Below, piece by piece: positions 11,916-23,300 of a stretch of 64,000 nucleotides of DNA. Source of the DNA: Blastomussa wellsi. Its lineage: Eukaryota; Cnidaria; Anthozoa; Scleractinia; Plerogyridae. The stretch lies in contig OX393570.1 in assembly GCA_947652115.1 (NCBI GenBank), forward strand, positions 18,686,550-18,750,549. The letters are read 5' to 3'. The translations under genes and the position numbers were made by a program. Under the pieces are notes generated by a model that was not told where the DNA came from, did not search any database, and saw nothing but the letters and a program-made list of their open reading frames with translations. The first letter of the stretch is position 1; every line of letters starts with the position of its first letter.

Positions 11916-14617
11916 TTACTGCACCAGAATGTATCCCATGGCTTTGATATGCTTGTCTCCATTGTCTCCGCCGTATCTGGCCTCGTTGCCACACGCGTTG
12001 GAGATATCGTGCTTTCCTCCAGTGCCAAAGCCAATCCTGGAGTCGCAGGTTCGACAATCCTTCTCATTGTTGCCGATGATACCAATCCTTGTTTTAGAAC
12101 CGGAGGAGTCGGCTCCTACAACGTTGAACCCCTGCCTGTTGCAGTTGGGCTGTAAGGAGGCCTTGGAACCAATCAGAGACTTCCATGCGCTACGGCTCAG
12201 TGAGGTCGAGCGGTAGTTCCCGTCAGCTATCAACGAGTACAAGGAATTGGCCTGCCTGTTGATCACAATGGACCTCATCTGATAACCAATCTTCATAACG
12301 AGACAGATCTTGGAGAAGGGTGTGTTCCAGTAGGTCGGTAACTTGGTTTCGCGAGCATCAAACCCAGTTTTCCCTGCTAGTCGGTTGTAGTCAGCTCTGT
12401 TCCTCCAATAGTCGGAATCGTAGAGGAAGGTTGGCTAATAAAGAAGAAAGGACAAACTTGTCAAATTGGCACTATACTGTGTAGACCTGCACGTATTTTG
12501 ACAATGTGATAAAGAAATTCATGTTCGATTACAGGACATACTAACAAGCTCAGGTCTACTTGTTAAATTAACGCAATTTTTAAGCGAGTGTTCTGTTTAT
12601 ATTTAATTATGAATTTCTTAATCCCATTGTCAAAAATGCGGCTATCACCTCGTCGGGCCCACACTTTTTTGACAATGTTAGGACGTAATTCACGATTAAA
12701 TGACAGGACAGTCGCTTGAAAACTGGCGTCAATTTCTCAAATTTATAGGTCCTCGGCAGACTGGAAGATTCTATTTCTCACCTTATGGCCGTCAATTTTC
12801 ATGACCAGCGTCCATCCCCCACCCTCACATGTTCCAATGCTAGTCATGTGACAGTAAACAGGAATTTTTCCAACGTCAGTGTGGAGATTATAAGCTGCAT
12901 TTCCTCGAGATCTGTCATGGAAAATGTCCAAAAATGAACTCTGGTTATATTCAATAAATATATGGACACATGGCAGCCTAAACGTTAGCCCACTGGATCC
13001 TATCTGCAACATTGAGCTCCCGGAGCCCACGCTCCGACTGGTCTGCGCCAGGAACCTGTCTAATTTTTGAGCATGCGCAAGGTGAATCGCGAACTTCCGG
13101 TGTTGGAAGTTGTCCAGAGGAGGCTCGTGGGCTCTGGAGAAGAAACTTCATTTTTGACTCAAGCAAAAAGCCCGACGATTTCAGCGCCAAAAATGTAGAG
13201 GAACTTTTCATGATATTCGGCCTAATGAGGCCCCCAATAAGTGCACATAGACATTAACCTCATCAGACCTTGTCGATATAGCGATTTATTGGAGTGCGGA
13301 CACTCACTGACCGTGAACACTTGATGACGACCAAAGTATTAGTTTTTCAGCACCTAAGAAAGCTAATTCTTCTGACATTGGATAGTGACAGAAGTGCATA
13401 ATTAGCACTTCTGATAATGACAAAAAAAATGTACAGGAAGGTAGCAAAACTTTCAACTCGATTTCTTAATTTAAAAAGAGCCTACGACAAAGATGCCTAG
13501 ACTCATTTACTTACTTTCCATCCTGAAAAATGTCCCTACACGAAACATACGATGAATCTGTGTAAGAAATTTATACCATAAAAAGTTTAAACTAAACTAA
13601 ACTGCGTTTGTGTGATTGGGGAAGTACTTATTGTTCTAAGGATATCATGGCTTCGAAGGGGTTTATACACATATTTCTAATTGCCGTTCAGGGAATTTAG
13701 AAGCCAACGAACGCACAAAAGTCTTGAAAGAAAAATGTTCCAAGGAATGGCCGACGTGCGATACTACACACTTCCTAAATCGGCCATGTTGCCAGCTTGG
13801 TTGCTCCGATAGTGTAGTGGTCATCCCCGGGGGTACGTCCCTAGAAAAATACGTGGGTGCTCCGACTGAGTCAATACACAAATTTGACAATGCCACTGCA
13901 AGAGTTGTCGCGGTATCGTTTAGGGTATTGAGCCAAGAAATGACAGGAACTGAGTGCGACTCCGATGGTTTTGATTTGAAGTTTTCATTTATGTGAACCA
14001 CATTTAAAAACTTCCAGAATTTCGTTTAGAACTAGGTAAGTAAATAATCCCGGGGATCAATAACTCTGTGTTGGCGGTTCTCCCGTAGAAGTGGTGGTAC
14101 CTTTTAGGGTTGAAAAGTTTGGGGGCCCACGCCCAGTAATCGAGATTATGGTACCTTTTTGGGGTACTTTTCAAAATTTCCGACGAGCACCGCCGTCATT
14201 TTAATAGGGGAGTCCCCCTGGGTGGTCATCACGCCCGAACTAGTAATCTGGGAACGTGGGGTTCGATTCCGACTCGGGGGATAAAAGGCAAGAAGAAAAC
14301 AAAGCTGCCTGTCACACTTTATTGTCCCCGAAGCTTTCTCTTCCCACCCTCCACTACTGAACCTTTGCCTTTTCTGTGGTCCGTTCAATTACGGTTTAAT
14401 TTTAAAACAATTTCAATGAGAAAAATACTTTACCATGCAGATTCAAGAGATTAATTCCACGTGCAATCGCCTTGACGTCGGCTTGAAGTTTATCCATTTT
14501 TGCCGCTAATGTTTTGATGCCAATGGCGCAAGTGTCCTGTTGGGGCCGGCTTCGATCAATAGCGCAGGCAAACCAAAAGAGCACAAAAGTCCAAGCATTC
14601 ATTGACACTGAACCCAT
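11916..14617 (-). CDS. Secreted USOMP5-like (fibrinogen-related fold) protein, gene A; one small exon not found
   Basis: Predicted secreted protein. Recognised exons: 14434-14617 (signal peptide [19 protein letters not shown], then a short amphipathic helix), 12782-12911 (YCHM..., then [12 protein letters not shown]) and 11916-12434 (C-terminal domain with paired cysteines, [11 protein letters not shown] and a CGNEA...GGDNG end). The GGGWTL segment is shared with fibrinogen/intelectin-type domains. The overall match is to coral skeletal matrix protein 5, from memory of that family. Exon 1 ends in phase 1, while the next exon at 12911 needs phase 2. So a small exon like gene B's 43-nt exon 2 is missing, or the gene is damaged. 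An in-frame open stretch runs upstream of 12911 to about 13030 and could be a lost intron. Function (matrix or lectin-like) is inferred. Confidence 0.7.
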
Positions 14618-14699
14618 CCTGTCGGTTAATAAACTTCAGAGTTTCAAAGTTTCGACCCAAAGTGAAGTTTACCGGTCAACTTCAGCTCGCTCTATGCAG

Positions 14700-15230
14700 A
14701 GAACAATAATCGATCGCTCCTTTATAACCCCAAATTTACTGTACACCTCTCGTATTACTTTAACTTCCTTGCAGTTTCCTTGCCAAGTTATGTTTTAGCA
14801 TCCTGTCCAAGCACACAGGCCTGCTTAATAAGAATATAACAAAAAAAACCGTCAAGCGCTGTAAAACGTACATCTCTGCAACTGGTAGAAATTTTCATTT
14901 TTTTTTTTGTTTCAACGAGATCCGATCATCTCTATCAATTTTTCAAAATATTTTTACTTGGACGAGTCTTGGACATACGTGCCCTGCATCATTCCGAGGT
15001 CATAAGGTGACGTCCGTTGAATAGAAGATGATGAGGGATTTACTCGAGCTTCCTTTGAAGCGTTTCCCAAGAAATGGGTGATCTGCCAAGGGATAGATTT
15101 CCGAAAAGGCTAGGAACCGCCGTGCTGACTAATATAAATCAGACGTGCGCCTCTCTCTCCAACATTTCTAGCCTGAAAAGGTATATAATTAAAGGGGCTA
15201 CTTCACGAGGACTCGCGATATTTCGAGTCA
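14700..15230. repeat. Upstream duplication, copy 1
   Basis: This stretch shares many blocks in the same order with 15345-16385, including AAAACGTACATCTCTG, TTACTCGAGCTTCC, GCGTTTCCCAAGAAATGG, AGATTTCCGAAAA and the CTGAAAA...TATAATT ends. The copies are head-to-tail and diverged. It contains the presumed promoter of gene A at its left edge; no coding exon is visible in it. Confidence 0.65.
14721..14726 (-). promoter_or_regulatory. Candidate TATA box of USOMP5-like gene A
   Basis: TATAAA on the minus strand about 105 bases upstream of the ATG, leaving room for a short 5' untranslated region. Position-only evidence. Confidence 0.35.
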
Positions 15231-15344
15231 TTTTTTGACTGACCAAATTACCCTTAAAATGTAGGAGTCCTGTTCTGTTATTTTTAATGGATTTCGTCAT
15301 CACATTGTCAAACAGTTATTAGCTATGGATAAACGACTGATCGA

Positions 15345-16029
15345 GGCGATGACAGACTCGTTATAACCCCATATTTACTTGTAGTTCTCTATTACTGTGG
15401 CATGTATGTACTAAAAAAGCAGGAACACCACACCCTGGAACACGCAACACCGAAAAAATATTTATAAAAAATATTCTGGTGTTCCGGAGAGTTCCGATGT
15501 TCCATATTCTTGGGCGTTCCGGTCTTCTTGGCGTTCCAGTGTTCCGGTGACGTTCCTGGTTTCAGTACATGCCTATCTCTTCAGCTTCCTTGCCAACTTT
15601 CCTAGCACACTAGCCTGCGAACACAGACAGATCTCCGGCTTTTGTTGAACAGAAACAGTTTAAAAGCGTTTCGTAAAAACGTACATCTCTGTAAACATTT
15701 TTTACGTGGACCTACTGGCCCGGCATCGTTCCGGGGTCATCAGTCGATCTTCCGCAGGAAGAGCTTACTCGAGCTTCCGTTGGAGCGTTTCCCAAGAAAT
15801 GGAGGATATGCTAAGGGTAGATCCGACTCGTCCCCAGTCGTCTCCTATGAAAAATTAGTAGAAACTCAGCTGTGTTCTATTGGAAATCAGTGAATCTGAT
15901 TGGTTCTCCCACTGTTTTCTATTCGCCGATAGAAAACGGTCGCGCTCGCGTTGCTCTTTGAATGATTGATTTTTGGCTCAAAATGTACTTAAAAATTGTA
16001 GCTCTTGGAAAGTAACCCTTTAGAGTTTC

Positions 16030-16065
<36 letters not shown>

Positions 16066-16385
16066 GGAGCGATAGTCAACTCGGCTGCGCCTCGTCGACT
16101 ATTCGCTCATAGAAAACTCGGGCTCGTAGTCTGATTGTTAAACAGCAAGACGCGATGAATGATGGAAAGCAGGAAAGGTCTCCTTCCCATCATTCCCCGG
16201 GCCTGTTATTTTTTATCAAAAGAGACGACTGGGGACGAGTCAGGAGATAGATTTCCGAAAACAGATGACGTCGCCGGAAATGACACGTGTTGTTGACTAA
16301 TCACACGTGCGTTTCTCTCACTCTCTCTAACTCCCTGAAACCATTTCTGGCCTGAAAAAGCAATATAATTTAGGCAATGGAGGAC
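15345..16385. repeat. Upstream duplication, copy 2, interrupted by a 417-bp element
   Basis: Diverged tandem copy of 14700-15230, longer because of the insertion at 15825-16241. A likely reading is that an ancestral tandem array of USOMP5-like genes lost a member here, but no exon remnant was found. Confidence 0.6.
15825..16241. mobile_element. 417-bp element with perfect 20-bp terminal inverted repeats
   Basis: The left end GACTCGTCCCCAGTCGTCTC and right end GAGACGACTGGGGACGAGTC are exact reverse complements. The paralogous copy at about 15090-15105 shows the uninterrupted site, supporting an insertion. The inner part (15848-16145) is a repeat also found at 44008-44305. Confidence 0.75.
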
Positions 16386-17000
16386 TTCTTCCGTGTTTAC
16401 ATAGCCTCATCCTAACTCCGGGCGTATCCCATCGAACGAAATCTTTATCGAACGCAATCGAACGATGTAAATCGATTTTGTTCGGTCATCGAACTTTGAG
16501 CTAAAATCCAAATGAGCTAAGTCCAGTGAGATAGAAATTTTGTCAGGCTCAGACCGAGGGTTATATTTCGGGAGGTCTTCTTTTCCGAGGGCGTTTATCA
16601 TCGGAATTTAAGGGGGAAGATCTATAACTACAAAACGGTTGCTATGGATGACTTCGAACCATCATATCTTGGGCTCCCTTTCAAACCAATTGGAAGCTGC
16701 TTTCACTTTTGGCAGTTGTGACCATATTTGGAAAGTCACGTGACCAGAGCACAGACAATCTAAAAACTCGTAGAGCTCGAGTCTTCCTCGGATGAAACTA
16801 AAACTAGTGTGGCCCTGTTCATCACTTTTTTTGAAAGTGAGTTATTATCAAATGGATGATTCCAGAAATAGCTCGCGCTTGACAAGTTCTCAAGTTTTGC
16901 GTAAAAATGTAAAAAATATTTATGTCAACCTGTATTGGCCTATTGAAGTATTTCTGATGATTTTGACGTCTCCACAAATTACATGCCCATGTTACAATCA
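16386..17000. other. Spacer between USOMP5-like genes
   Basis: No coding exon, RNA gene or clear element seen. Frame-open stretches here are short and show no family similarity. Confidence 0.35.
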
Positions 17001-17005
17001 CCAAT

Positions 17006-17011
17006 TTTATT
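17006..17011 (-). terminator. Candidate poly(A) signal of USOMP5-like gene B
   Basis: AATAAA on the minus strand about 150 bases past the stop codon. Confidence 0.4.
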
Positions 17012-17159
17012 TGTTTACTTAATTATAAAGCGCTATCAGTGCCGCATTAGATTGCATTGACCCTTTTGTTAAATCAAAACAAGTGCTTAGCTGATCAATA
17101 ATAAATCCCGTCAACAGAGTACCACCCCCGGGATTTCCTTGATGAGGCCTGGATCTGTT

Positions 17160-19294
17160 TTACTGCACCAGGATATATCCCATGGCTTTGATATGCTTGT
17201 TTCCACCATCTCCGAAGTATGTTGCTTCGTTACCACACGTGTTGGAGTCGTCGTGAAGCCCTCCAGTTCCAAATCCAACTCTCGAATCACAAGTGTGGCA
17301 TTCATTCTCGTTGTTTCCAAGGATGCCAATCCTGGCCCGACTCCAGGCCCCGCGGTTAGCTACAACACTGAACCCTTGCCTGTTACAGTTGCGCTGTAAG
17401 GAGGCCTGGGAACCAATCAGCGACTTCCAAGTATTACGGCCCAGGGAAGTGGCGCGGTAACGACCGTCGGCTATCAGTGAGTACAAAGAGTTGGCCTGCC
17501 TGTGAATAACAATGGACCTCATCTGATAACCAATCTTCATGGCGAGACAGATCTTTGAGAAGGGTGTGCTCCAGTAGGTCGGTAACTTGGTTTCGCGAGC
17601 ATCAAACCCAGTCTTCCCTCCTTGACGGTTGAAGTCGTTCTTGTTCGACCAAAAGTTGGAATTGTAGTGGAAGGTTGGATGCGATTAAAAAAGCACGTCA
17701 AAGACTCCAAAGACGCCTCCAGTTTATGAGAGTATAAATTGTATGATCTGCATGAGGTGCCAAGTATGGCCCAAACGACTTAAAATTCTCAACAATTTTT
17801 CGATCCTTGCCGCTCTAAGTGCAAGAAAATGCCCGCCCTCCGCTCCCGAACCCACCATTTCTGAGCCCCTTTGGATCATTTCTGTAAGACGTTTCAGTGT
17901 ACCTTGTGCCCATCAATTTTCATGGCCAGCGTCCATCCTCCACCTGCGCATGCCCCAGTGGCATAGCTGGTCATATGACAGTAGACAGGGACCATTCCAG
18001 TGTTGGTCTGAATCATGTAAGCTTTGTTTCCTCGAGACCTAAACCGATTGGATTAAACATTTTAGCCACATACAAACCTACTTGCTCTTAATTGATTGCC
18101 TTCGTACACAATTTGTGTTATTCCTTTTTCGGTGGAAAGGAAGTCTGGAACAAAGTTGTTTGACTTGTGCAGTCTCAGATAGTGCAGCCCTAACGGACAA
18201 AATTTATTAACCAAATTTCGACGGTATTTTAGATATCCGAAAATTAATAAAACCCGTTAGGAAAGTCCGTTCTTCAACGAAAAAGGAGTTGATTGACCCG
18301 GCATTTTACATTAGCCTTCAAAGGTCATCAAACGTTTTAATTTTGAAGAGTTGGTCGCCGATAGGACAAAACACAGCAGCGGCCGTTTTGCGACACTGTG
18401 TTGGTGTGGGTAGGTTTGTGTATCGACGGATTTGCACGGATTGCGGACTGCTCGATTTATTGAGCGGAACGAGAATTTGCTAAGAATTTTGGTTCGGATT
18501 CCTAAACTTCCATGATATGAAGTTCGGATCGTCGATGCTAAACAAAGTTCGGATAAAAGATATTTGGTCGGTATGATGGCGATGTTTCGGACAAGAATTA
18601 AATAATCTCCTTACATTGGAATTGTCGTGAAAACAAACAGTGAAAATAACGCTCTAAAAGATTGCTACAACACAACGACTGATCAACCAAGAGAAATTTT
18701 TCATGCAATGTGGATCCGGGTTTGAAAGGAACTGAAATAGTGGCCGTGGACTGGCCAAAACTAACAGCATGCATCGGCGGACTCTCGTATCCCGATTCAC
18801 CACCGGCTCATCCTCGGTGTAAAAACCTGTGAAAGAAGTCACAGGTTTTTACACCGAGGTAAACCCTCACCACCTCTTTCCACCCTATTACCTAATTTCA
18901 TCGCTTACTGTTAGTAAAAAAAAAATAAAAAACTGATGTGTTGATTGACTTACTTGCGATCCAGGTAAATAGCTCTGCAAGAAGCATAGGTTGGACCTGT
19001 GCGAAAAAGAAGCGAAAATATACTTATAAAACTTATTCACAGCGAGCCACTGAATCATGGGTCACTGAAAAGGGAATTAACAAACGGGAATTAAACAGTG
19101 TTTTCAAAAATAAAAGCTATTTTACCGGGCTGATTCGATCCACAAGATGATTTGACACTGGCTTCAAGCTTTGTGAACCTTTGCATCATCTTTGCCTCTA
19201 AAGATTTGAGACCTTTTACACAAACGTCCCCTTTCGACGCTCCAATTACCGTGAAAATGAACAACGGAACAATCCAAGCTTTCGGTGAACCCAT
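17160..19294 (-). CDS. Secreted USOMP5-like protein, gene B; 3' splice site of last exon mutated
   Basis: Paralogue of gene A. Exons: 19126-19294 (signal peptide [20 protein letters not shown], then a C..G.K.L.AKM helix also seen in gene A), 18954-18996 (43 nt, [12 protein letters not shown]), 17903-18038 (SRGN...VPVYCHM...[14 protein letters not shown]) and 17160-17678 (C-terminal domain ending GYILVQ). Phases join to 288 aa. The acceptor of the last exon should read AG at 17680-17679 on the minus strand but reads AT; no other in-frame AG fits nearby. In gene A the same place reads TTAG. The final exon is otherwise open and matches gene A closely, so loss is recent, the base is polymorphic, or it is a sequencing error. 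Likely extracellular. A pseudogene call is possible. Confidence 0.75.
18811..18859. repeat. Short perfect-type palindrome
   Basis: CCTCGGTGTAAAAACCTGTG is followed after about nine bases by its reverse complement. A one-sided relative (TTCACAGGTTCTTACACCGAGG) lies at about 62268. It falls in intron 2 of gene B. Confidence 0.6.
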
Positions 19295-20399
19295 TTTACC
19301 GGTTTATAAAGTGTAGAAGTTGAAACCACACTCGACAATTATACTGCCTGTGCTGAATGTACGAAGCTAGCTATTCTGTAAACAAAAGCGCGAAAATTCT
19401 CGCCAACAACGCGGCGCCCAATCAAACCTTTCCAAGTTCAGTTCTGTTGGGCATATTGTTTGAAAAATGTCTTCAACGTTACTTCCTTATTTCGATAAAA
19501 CGCCCTTAACTGCCGTTTTAAACTTTAAGGTATTTTGGCACCCTTGTAGATGATTTCTGATTTTTATTTCATTATTGAAAAGATTTGAATAAAGAATGTT
19601 TCGACGCGTGGCGCGACAAGAACTTGTCCTACAGTGTTTTCGGAAGCGAATGAAAATGTCAATATTTTCACTACCCGAACTGACATTGCAATACTAAATT
19701 AACAGGCTAAAAGAATTGCGACGTTGTATCTAATTGGCGCAGTCTTTGTCACCATTTCGCGTTCGCTGTCCCAAACATAGTTTCCACTTTGATTTAACCC
19801 CCAAGTTGGGGTAACATCATCAATTACTTTGCGCACTAAATCACATGCAATACACGTTACTAAGATCGTACATCTTCCATGATAAACGTCTACCGGAATG
19901 AGTAAACAGGAATATTTGATGACAAAACTGATTCATAATCACTTCGGAGAACGGCAGGGAAAGCGTAACTAAAGAACTCGCACCACTGTAGCCCGGGATT
20001 GGGTTTCGTAATGGTTCTCGCCTTTTTCCAGGTTATCCAGTTTTCTTTAGAATTTCCTCCCTCGCCAACCAACATTTCTAAATTCCAATTCGATTGCGGA
20101 TCGGAAGGTCATAGGTTTGCCAGACGCAATTTGCATGCCAGTTGATGTTTGTAGAAGTAAAGTTAGAGCCACAAAACTGACAAAATGATGCATATTCAGT
20201 GAGTGAACTTTAATGAGGAACTCCTGTCACAAACATCAACACAAAACCTCTATCTCTCAATTCACTTAATGTTGAATCTACATCTAAATTTCTCTTTTCA
20301 CAAATCCCCAACAACTCATCGCGTGTACATCATAAATTACAAGTGACAAGAAGAAATTAATGGCCTGAATCAATAAGTTAAGTATCAAGAGAAAGCCTT
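19295..20399. other. Spacer between USOMP5-like gene B and the ankyrin-KH-SAM gene
   Basis: It holds the presumed promoter of gene B and the 3' untranslated region of the ankyrin-KH-SAM gene (minus-strand ATTAAA near 20210 could be its poly(A) signal). No other gene seen. Confidence 0.4.
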
Positions 20400-23300
20400 C
20401 TACTGCTGCGGGTAGAAATAGTAAAAGCCGCCGGGATAAAATACTTGCGGGGCCTGCGTGTACGGGATATGGTTCACGAACTGCCCCTGTTGCGCAACAT
20501 AACCCCCCGGCATCGCTTGATCCCCGTGGGAACCAACCGGAACATACCCCTGACTATTGGTCATGGTACCGGAAGCCGAGTGGGGGCGCGGAGGGAGATT
20601 ACTCGCATGACTACTCGCATGGTTCTGACCCCCCATCCCTGCGTGCTGCGTGGGATTCAGCGCTCGACCAGACGACGTCATGAGTGACAGAAGATGCTGG
20701 TTGCCATGGTTACTAGGCGGTTGCAGTATCGAGGGGTGGAGAGGTTGTTTTAAGGACTGTTTCTTGTGTCCCAGTGGCGAGAGATGAGCATCGCTATGGA
20801 GCGGAAGGATGTGGTTGTGGTTGTTAAACAGCGGCGGTTGTTCCATCTTGCTGGGCTTCTTGTTCGATTGTACAATGGACGGGCTTGGATCTGTCTTCAC
20901 AAATCCATTCCCCGGTGTTTGAAAGTTTCCACTAGACCATCTTGCACCTAAATCGCAAACAAAAACACACTTTAGGAATTCTACCCGAAATCCAGCTACA
21001 TGAAACAAATTAACTAGCTAGAAAAGTGGCATACGAGGAGGGGTTTTTTCAAACAAAGAAAAGAGTAGACGAAATATACAACTGCCAACAGCGCGTTGAA
21101 TGTTTTAGTACTTTCCCGCGGTTGCCAATCATTGCCAACTTCCGTTTTGATCACAACGAAACAATTAATAGTAAAAAAATAAACTAGGTCCGCGGGGCGT
21201 GCATATGGTACGGATAGAAAAGCGGAAAACATACCATGCAGCAGCTTTAAACGTGGACCCTTGAAGAGGGAAGGAAAAACACGCATGAGTAAGTAATCAA
21301 TCTCGTAGAAAAGAAAACTGCCAAAAATTAGAACATGGACAAATTCAACCAGAGATATATAAGTTTGGTAAAAACCTTAGGAATGCCGAGATTTTCTAAA
21401 TCCTCCTCGACCATATGAGACAGTTGGGCGACGTCGATGCCATGTTCCTAAACGGGAACAAAAGTTTGTAAATTTCTTACAAAATTCTCTTACATTTACT
21501 TCAAAATAATACTTCACCGAGGGAGAGAAACATCGGAGAGGTGATACTAAACCAAAAAGGAACAAGGATGGTTAAGGATGGAGAAGACTCAGACGGATTG
21601 GAAACAAAGCAGTCGACATATTTAGGCTACACTTCTCAGACATACCTCAAACAAAGGAACATATTTTTCCAGTCCCAGACGCTGGAGCAGTTGGTTGATC
21701 TCTGAATTGCTCGCCGGAGCCGGCTGCTCGCGCCAGTTCTCTCTCATCGTCAACCCAGGTGGGTAACCCTGTGGCATGCGAGAGTACTGTTGCCAAGGAT
21801 GTGCCGGGATGCTATTATCGGCACCACCAGACTGCGACAGATCCACACTGGAGCGCCTGGGCTGTGCTGGCAGATTTTCATTCCAGCCAGCCGACGGCTC
21901 ACTGCTGCTCAAAGAGCGCGGACTCCTCTGCTTGGATGCCCAAGATCGCACAGCGAAGTCATCAACTGAAGGTCGCCCTCCCATTGAGGGAGGTGCAGAC
22001 TCGGGGAGATTGTGGGTGCGGGGAAGGGAGGGGGAGGACGGGGCACTGTATGCCCCCCTACCCGGAACCCACTGTGAACCCGTCGGCACTCCTTGATCTG
22101 ACAGCGCTGTGTTCATCCCTCCTTGGGCCTCTTGAGGGGTCGGAGTCATTTCTTCGACAAACGCCGATGAATTCCACATGGTGCCACTACCCGCAGACAC
22201 ATCACTGTCCATGATGGAGGAAAGCTCCTGCCTGCTACTGCTCCTGCTGCTGCTGGTGCTGTCCGAGTTGTTCCAAGCTTGTTTATCAGGTGTTCCGTCA
22301 TCGCACACAACAGACAGCGACGCACTATGAGCAGGCTGTGACGTCACTGGACCCCAGATCCCTGACGACAGCGGTTTGAAGGTTCCGGGATCACCACGAA
22401 GATCAGATGTTCCTCTTATGTTGACCGCCGCCGCGTCTGAACTTGGTTTCGGAGCAGAGGGTGAAAACTTTTCTTTCACGGGTGATATGAACTGGTGCTC
22501 GCTTTGGTATTCGGGACGCTGCAACAACAACGTCAATGATAAATAAGTCAACAAAACTTAACGCTAGCTTCCGCACCACCACTCCCCACCCCTCCCCAAT
22601 ACTTTTATTTTGTATTGTTGCCCACATAATTGGCCAGCATTATAATACTCTGAATGCTTCATATTTGAAAGAAGAACTGGGGATATAGACGTAAGTGAGA
22701 ACTGATTCATTCATTTCTCATATCTACATCCGCAGTTCTCAGTTCATACAATTGACCATAATTCACAACATACCATGCCTTTCACGGAGCAATATAAACT
22801 CTCGATATTTTAAAATTCAGCCTAAAACAATAGACCTCAGCACTTGAGTTTGAGCCTCGCAGTGATGCCTATTGTTTTAGGCTGAATTTTAAAATATCGA
22901 AATTGGGCTGTTGACCTTGGTCCCAATTTGTGGCTTCACAGCACAGTTGGTAAGAGCATCGCACCAGTATCGCGGAGGTCAAGGGTTCGAATCCAGTTGA
23001 AACCAATTAATTTTTTTAAGACTTCTTTACTTTCCATAACTGGAACAATTCACTGCGAGGACCATTTCTCACTTAAATCTATTTCAAATTCCGGCATGTA
23101 CAGGAAGTTCGTGTTCTATACAAGACTTTTATTTTTAAATGTTGCTTACACTGAGCGCAAGTGAACAATTACAGCATCACTACGGGAGCAAACGACATGG
23201 ATAAAGAAAGCGACAGATTAAGGGAAATTGTTTTGATGCACCACCAATTTCTCCCGAGAAATATTACAAGGATTGTATGGCATTTAGTAAGGAGAATTTT

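Noticed and set aside
21759..22214. 151-codon plus-strand frame, and the other plus-strand frames opposite ankyrin-gene exon 23
   Set aside because: Shadow of a serine/proline-rich coding exon on the minus strand, which is supported by splice sites and phase.
22928..23000. Functional tRNA gene
   Set aside because: No credible cloverleaf with anticodon arm and acceptor stem could be drawn.
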